Origin: Cryptomeria japonica
Lineage: Eukaryota; Streptophyta; Pinopsida; Cupressales; Cupressaceae
Direction: 5' to 3'
DNA length: 64,000 nucleotides
Assembly: GCF_030272615.1 (NCBI RefSeq)
Contig: NC_081412.1
Location: forward strand, 139,502,747 to 139,566,746
Within the stretch, counting starts at the first letter, position 1. Each line of letters begins with the position of its first letter. Positions 59,255 through 64,000 of the stretch are shown in pieces. Position numbers and translations under genes: made by a program. The notes under the pieces were generated by a model. That model saw nothing but the letters and a program-made list of their open reading frames with translations. It did no database searches and was not told where the DNA came from.

Positions 59255-60090
59255 ATTTCTTATACACGGCTGATCCAACAAAGAATGCAGATTGAATGTT
59301 TCTTAGGTTTCAGCTAGCAACAGTGGGATATACTGGTTTCCTATCATAGAAGCACCTCTTGTCAATTTACCCTGTACAACTTTGATAAAACAAAGAGCAG
59401 ACTTACAACCATTAAAAGTAACTAGTGTGAGGAGCAGTGTGAAACTAGCAATATAGATTGTTCAAACTTCAAAGTAAGTAATATCATTAAGCACTTAGTG
59501 ATTTACATTCATCTCCCATCACCAAAATAAATCAAAAATATAAGCAACTTGTTTTTGGTAAGCAACCCTACTAACAAAGCCAGTAACCTGACATACCGCA
59601 TACAAAAATCATCCACATATGACTAGAATTAACTTGAAAGAGGAAGCTCAGCGAGTCAAATGATACTAATGAAAATGATAACATCTGATTGTCAAAGCAA
59701 ACTACAGCCAGCATCTTGAACATGATTTAAAACTTCAAAGATCAACAACAGAGCTCTATTGAAAGTCGGAAAGTTGTAAGATTCAGAGTCAGAAATGAAG
59801 ATATGATGGAAAGATTATGGAAGTGCAAGTCAACCTAGTACAAATTGAAAACAATTCAGGAATAAATCAGATGAAGATTCCGGAACAAACAATTGATCCT
59901 TTGAAAACCTGCATCTGCTTTAGACAACAAAAACTTAATAAGTCATACAAGCAAATTTGATGATCATGAGTGACTGTCAGATGGTGAGTAACTTAACCTT
60001 CAAACAATAATGCTTTTCTGGCATGAACTCAAAGTTTTATATAGCAATCTGCATTTACTAGTTACAAAGCATAAATACACACAACAATTA
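59255..60090 (-). other. 5' flank or UTR of the thioredoxin-like gene
   Basis: About 0.84 kb between the exon 1 start codon and the LINE insertion. It is AT-rich and no clear TATA box could be chosen. An in-frame upstream stop precedes the start codon, so the ATG at 59254 is the first usable one on this exon. Any further upstream leader exon would lie beyond the LINE. Confidence 0.4.
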
Positions 60091-60149
60091 AGAAATAACA
60101 AGGAGCTCTGGCCTGTTCATGGGTCTTATATGCCAAAGTTGAATGGGAG

Positions 60150-62174
60150 TTGCTGCAGCAAGGGTGGATTAAGGCAAATTTCGATGGATCCTCAAAGGGC
60201 AATCCAGGTGTCTTAGGTGCAGGGGTTGTCACTAGAGATTGGCATGGCATTCTTGTAATGATGGGAGCTCAAAGACTTGAAAGGGGTACGAATAATGAAG
60301 TGGAAGCCCAAGCAGCCCTATTGGCGGTTTAGTGGGGTTTGAAATTCTGAGTTCAAAATTTACACCTTGAGGGGGACTCACAAATCATCATTAATGCAAT
60401 TATCAAAGGTGAAACAAATGCTTGGTTTTTAAATAAATATATCTCAAAAATCAGAAATGATTTAAATATTTTCAGTAATTACAAGGTCACACGTGAAAAG
60501 GACTGGCAATGAGGTGGCAGATGTGAAGGATCCCAAATGGATCCTTTTGCTGTTGCTGCTGTAAATTTTTAATTAAACATACTATATTTTTGTAATTTTC
60601 CGATGATCTTATAGAATAGACAGAAGTTGCAGAAAGGGATTGTTTCTTTTTGGGTTTTGATGTTATAAGTAAAGTAATTGATAAATAGCAACAACTGTGA
60701 AATAAAACAGTAAACAATGTTCATATGTAAGAACACTTAAGCAATCTAAAAATACTGCAAATCATACCAGGCAAATAACCTAGTTTTGTATTCAGCAAGA
60801 ATCCATACATTTATTTGGAGCTGTTCTCAATCTGGAGTGATGCCAAATGGAGAAATATTACTAGCAACGAACAAGGAAGACCAAATAAGCTGAATACAAC
60901 CCTTCAAGCCAACATACAAACAAGGCGTGGTTGCAAAGGAGGCGTGGAAGCTGCTGCAAATCACGTGCCAGCTGAAATAGACCAGCCGCCCTGTTGAAAC
61001 CCCCAATACGCATGCTGAATCTTCAGGCCAAGAAGATGTGTCTTCTACCTCTGACAATCTCTGTGCAATCCTAGATATATCCACTGTCAACTCCTACTGA
61101 GGGCTACGTCCCAGCAAGTTCAGACCTGGGGTTTATGTCCCAAACCAAAATCACTCTTCTAGAGCAATTCCCAAATTCGCAAGTTTCAAAATGATCAAAG
61201 ATGCTATCAATTAAGTTTTCATCTCCTTATAACTCCTTTCCCTTTGCAAGTCGAACCCTAAAGAATAATAAAGCTTGCACTTTATAATTAAAGTGACACT
61301 TTCTCAATTATGGCGTCAAACTATAGAAAAATATCACTTTAATGCGAATAAATAGCTTCCAGCATCCAAAAAGACTCCGGGAGGTGAGAATCATGTAGCA
61401 AAGTTCAAGACCTTTCCAACGAGCTATAACACATAGGCATATCAAACCAGATGAAGCCAAAAACCCCTTGTTACTCTGAAATGGCTATATACATAGCCTT
61501 ATTTTAATTTATTTAATCGCTAACTTAGGAAATATTTAAATATATTAAAATATTTCCATAGATCCAATAATAGCCCAAAATAACCAACCAAACATGAATC
61601 TGACTTTGTCACCTGTCTGTGACTGATGCCGGACAAGATGGGCCAACTGGCAGTTCCATCCCTAAAATCTAGGGATGCTCCTAGAAACTAGGAAACACAC
61701 CCAATCTTCCTAAAACTGAAACCATGGTATGGTCCCGTGGAACCTCAAATATGGAAACTGCCATAACCTCCTAAAAGTAGGGAATCGCCCTAAAAAGTAG
61801 GAACCTCTCTCCAAACACCTGTAACTGCTCAAAAGGATCCTGCTCTACTCCTTGGTCCCCCAAGTGGTCATTCAATCAACTGCCAGTTCTCCCTAAAAAA
61901 TAGGAACTGTCGTCTGAAGGTCCAAAATGGCTCACAAAGCCCCTGCAAAGCTCCATGACCCTCAGAATGAGTCCCCTAACCATGTCATTGACCTACGGGA
62001 ACTCGAATGGTAGGTCAACCCCTGCTCATCTCATGTCACCTAGAAAAGGGGACATTACAAGATGTGTTGTCCAAATGGGCAACATCATTTGAAGTAGTGC
62101 ATGAAACCCATTTGGAAGATTTTCGAAATCTACAAGGGGATGATGTGGCGGAGGATGTACAAGGGAATTATTAA
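60150..62174 (+). pseudogene. LINE RNase H domain, interrupted by a solo LTR
   Basis: Plus strand QGWIKANFDGSSKGNPG.. with the RNase H block GAGVVTRDWHG and NEVEAQAALLAV, typical of the RNase H at the end of plant LINE ORF2 proteins. A stop (TAG) lies at 60330. The frame reaches GNEVADV at 60523, is cut by the LTR, and resumes at 62060 with LSKWATSFEVVHETHLEDF, ending at TAA 62172-62174. Joining across the 5-bp duplication keeps the frame. Confidence 0.8.
60524..62059 (-). mobile_element. solo LTR (copy f) inserted in the LINE
   Basis: Plus-strand ends TGAAGGATCCC and GGGGACATTACA, 1,536 bp, perfect 5-bp duplication agatg (60519-60523 and 62060-62064). On the minus strand it starts TGTAATGTCCCC and carries the conserved GACCTAC..GTAGGTC hairpin (61990-62015). 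The interior includes recurring ctaaaa(a)gtaggaa and cctaaaactaggaa-like words near 61660-61900. It postdates the LINE. Confidence 0.85.
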
Positions 62175-62203
62175 TCTCACTCATTTGGTGGTAAGGGAAG
62201 AAT

Positions 62204-63057
62204 GTGGGCATGGGGCAGGCCTTTATTTATAGGGGCTCGGGCCCATTTTTGGCAGTATTGGATGCAGGTTATTGTGAGGTGGTGACAAATATGGAGGCCA
62301 CCTTCACTCTGTATACTTCTAGGCAACAGTTGGCATTTGTTGGTGAGGTCTCAGAGAAGCGGATTAGATGCATCTTCAAATTCGACGATGAAGCTTTTGT
62401 TCAAATATTGATGATGTTGTTGGGGGAAAGCTTCCTCAAAACCATGCACAAGTATAGGACAAATGTAGATGTGGTGACCATGGTTTTGGCATGGGGTTTA
62501 GAACTGGGAGAAGGGAAGGATGTTCTGGTTCATGTTATGTGGCAGTGTGTGGAGGATAATTGGCTTGGTGGCTTGATGGAGCTCTTGGCGATGGCAATGT
62601 CGAGGGCTAGATTTGATGCTTGGGAAGGGTTGGACATTGATGGAATTCACGAACTGCATGAATTGGTCCCATACATTCATTGACCGTTTGGTCCGAACCA
62701 AGATGAGCGGAGGGCAGAAGCGGCAATTGCCTGGGACTCTCTCAAACTTTTCCTGAGAGAGAAAGAACTGGAAGTTTGAGGCCCTACGGCGAGTGTTTCT
62801 GCAAGAGGTGGTGGTGTGAAGCATTCTATGAAAGTGAAGGGCAAGTGAAAGGTATCGGGGAAGAGGAGGACCAAGAAGGGCAAGGTGGTAAATGTCGGCG
62901 AAAGTGTAGAGATGGGTGGAGTAGATTTTGGAAATGATGGTGAAGTGCCAAGCGTGTCACTACAAATATGCCCTAGTTTCAGTCTCCATGGCATGGTGGC
63001 GGGTGATGGCACTTGTGGTTCCTCTTCAGTTGTTTTTTGTTTATGTGCTTTGTCTTG
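62204..63057 (+). pseudogene. coding-like sequence downstream of the LINE RNase H stop
   Basis: A frame of 159 codons (62204-62683) continues in the same frame after single TGA stops near 62681, 62778 and 62848 to about 63057. This gives roughly 280 codons with a lysine/arginine-rich block (RKVSGKRRTKKGKVVNVG). No domain is recognised. Because it lies inside the LINE target duplication, it is part of the retrotransposed unit: either a downstream ORF of this LINE family or host sequence carried along by read-through. Confidence 0.5.
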
Positions 63058-63541
63058 AATCTCTGTAGGTCGTGTGTATTTTTGGTTTATGTACAAGGTG
63101 TAGATAATGAAGCCCTATCTAATGTCTGTCTTTAATGGGCTCGGGGTATATGGGTTGCAGAACTGTAATGACTGCAAGCGTTTCCTTTATGCTCAAATTT
63201 TGTTAGTTTTTTGTAATTTTGGCATATTTTGATGGAATGCCAAAGGTATGGCGGGTCTGCAATGAAGTCATGGCAGATGTACGAGGGGTCTTTTTATGGG
63301 GCCTGAGTTTATCAGGGTTTTTGTAATACTGAATTGTAAACCTTTATTTCATTACAATATAATAAAATTATTATTACCGATCATAAAAAAAGAAATAACG
63401 AGGAGCTCTGCTCCAATAATAATGAAGGATCTAATCTCCATCTCCCATACTCAAAACGACAATAAATAGGATGTAAGGCAATAACCTGTGCAATAGTGAT
63501 ATCCTTCCATTTGTATCTGAGTGTTTCTGGATTTTAACCGC

Positions 63542-63790
63542 ATAAGAAATTTTCATCAACAATGTTTTGGATCACACTCATCAAGATGTAGAGAGCAAGG
63601 AGAGAGTATAAAAATAGTAAATTGTGGACCATAACTGACTAAACAGAGGAGAGTAGTGAGGTGACACAGAAACCAATTTAGTCAATTATGGTCTGCAATT
63701 TATAATTTTACATTCCCTCCTCTTGCTCTCTACATCCTGATGTTGGATCACAGAGTGTGATCCAAAACATTGATGATGAGAAATTCTTAC
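63542..63790. repeat. foldback element with arms of about 100-114 bp
   Basis: Left arm 63542-63642 and right arm 63677-63790 are inverted copies (taagaaattttcatca / tgatgagaaattctta; gttttggatcacact; gatgtagagagcaag; accataactgactaaa / tttagtcaattatggt), with a 34-bp spacer. The right arm has about 13 bp extra, forming a second hairpin GGATCACA gag TGTGATCC. No coding. It could be a MITE or foldback element, or a hairpin RNA source. Confidence 0.85.
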
Positions 63791-64000
63791 ACAGTTTAAT
63801 TCAGAAACACTTCGGTATATTGTAGACTGTAGAAATTGGATGTCTTTAATCACTTCATTTGTTTAATCCAAATAAAAATACATTAATTGAGTAGCATCCC
63901 AATAAATTTTGTTTTATCAACACATTGCTAGGGAACGTTTTAAACTCCATCCTACAATGCTCTCTCCTTTCTTCACAGCTGGCGCTCGTGCTGTAGACAG
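63791..64000. other. window end, nothing recognised
   Basis: AT-rich sequence with no supportable gene or repeat. Confidence 0.4.

Larger units (their letters stand above)
60111..63390 (+). mobile_element. 5'-truncated LINE with 20-bp target duplication
   Basis: Flanked by agaaataacaaggagctctg (60091-60110) and agaaataacgaggagctctg (63391-63410), one mismatch in 20. It ends in a short A-run (ataaaaaaa). Long duplications and a 3' A-tail are typical of target-primed reverse transcription. It begins within the RNase H domain, so most of ORF2 is missing. It contains a nested solo LTR (60524-62059); without it the LINE is about 1.74 kb. About 1.2 kb of sequence follows the RNase H stop. Confidence 0.85.

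Overview
The window looks like a piece of a large, transposon-packed seed-plant nuclear genome, most likely a conifer (inference). The signs are a chloroplast thioredoxin-like gene split by a TE-filled intron of about 26 kb, plant-type hAT transposases with BED and DUF659 parts, solo LTRs, and AT-rich filler. No rRNA, tRNA or prokaryotic feature was recognised.

The only host gene I can support is a thioredoxin-like gene on the minus strand. Exon 1 is 58721-59254 and a 54-bp exon 2 is 32798-32851. Both have consensus splice sites, phase 0, and join exactly where the family expects. Most of the window is therefore intron: intron 1 is 25,869 bp, and no further exon was found down to base 1, so intron 2 would exceed 32.7 kb if the gene is intact. 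Nearly everything else is mobile DNA, resolved below by hand-found target-site duplications (TSDs).

The most unusual content is a mobile-element family present three times: A 3304-11920 (TSD accat), B 14054-21447 (TSD ggtat) and C 44277-53044 (TSD aaact/aaacc). Each copy begins TGTTG and ends CAACA, makes a 5-bp TSD, and shows no repeated LTR at its two ends and no recognisable pol. Read on the minus strand, A and B run: terminus with a CCCCAT/ATGGGG palindrome, an array of 19 or 11 hairpins, a TATA box, a short exon and 205-233 bp intron, a large ORF (1,073 codons, intact in B, broken in A), a second TATA box, a poly(A) signal, and the other terminus. This is what one giant solo LTR with a gene in its U3 would look like, or a new non-autonomous class. 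The hairpins differ between families by compensatory changes and are spaced mainly about 166 or 176 bp apart.

Second layer: long LTRs that start TGTAATRTCCC and end GGGRAYATTACA (23840-26263, 28006-30674, 30899-32484, 44900-46862, 47240-49593, 60524-62059), several with clean TSDs. Third: two related hAT elements nested one inside the other's coding sequence (33937-37001 inside 33476-42490, each with an 8-bp TSD), plus a third hAT relic at 54574-55652. Others are an unrelated solo LTR (40249-41949), a small LTR element with a tRNA-Met-type primer site (43502-54244, hosting C), a decayed Ty3/gypsy reverse transcriptase (57180-58345), a 5'-truncated LINE with a 20-bp TSD (60111-63390), and a foldback repeat (63542-63790).

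Regions 1-3298, 11926-14048, 21453-23839 and 42499-43501 hold no gene I can support.
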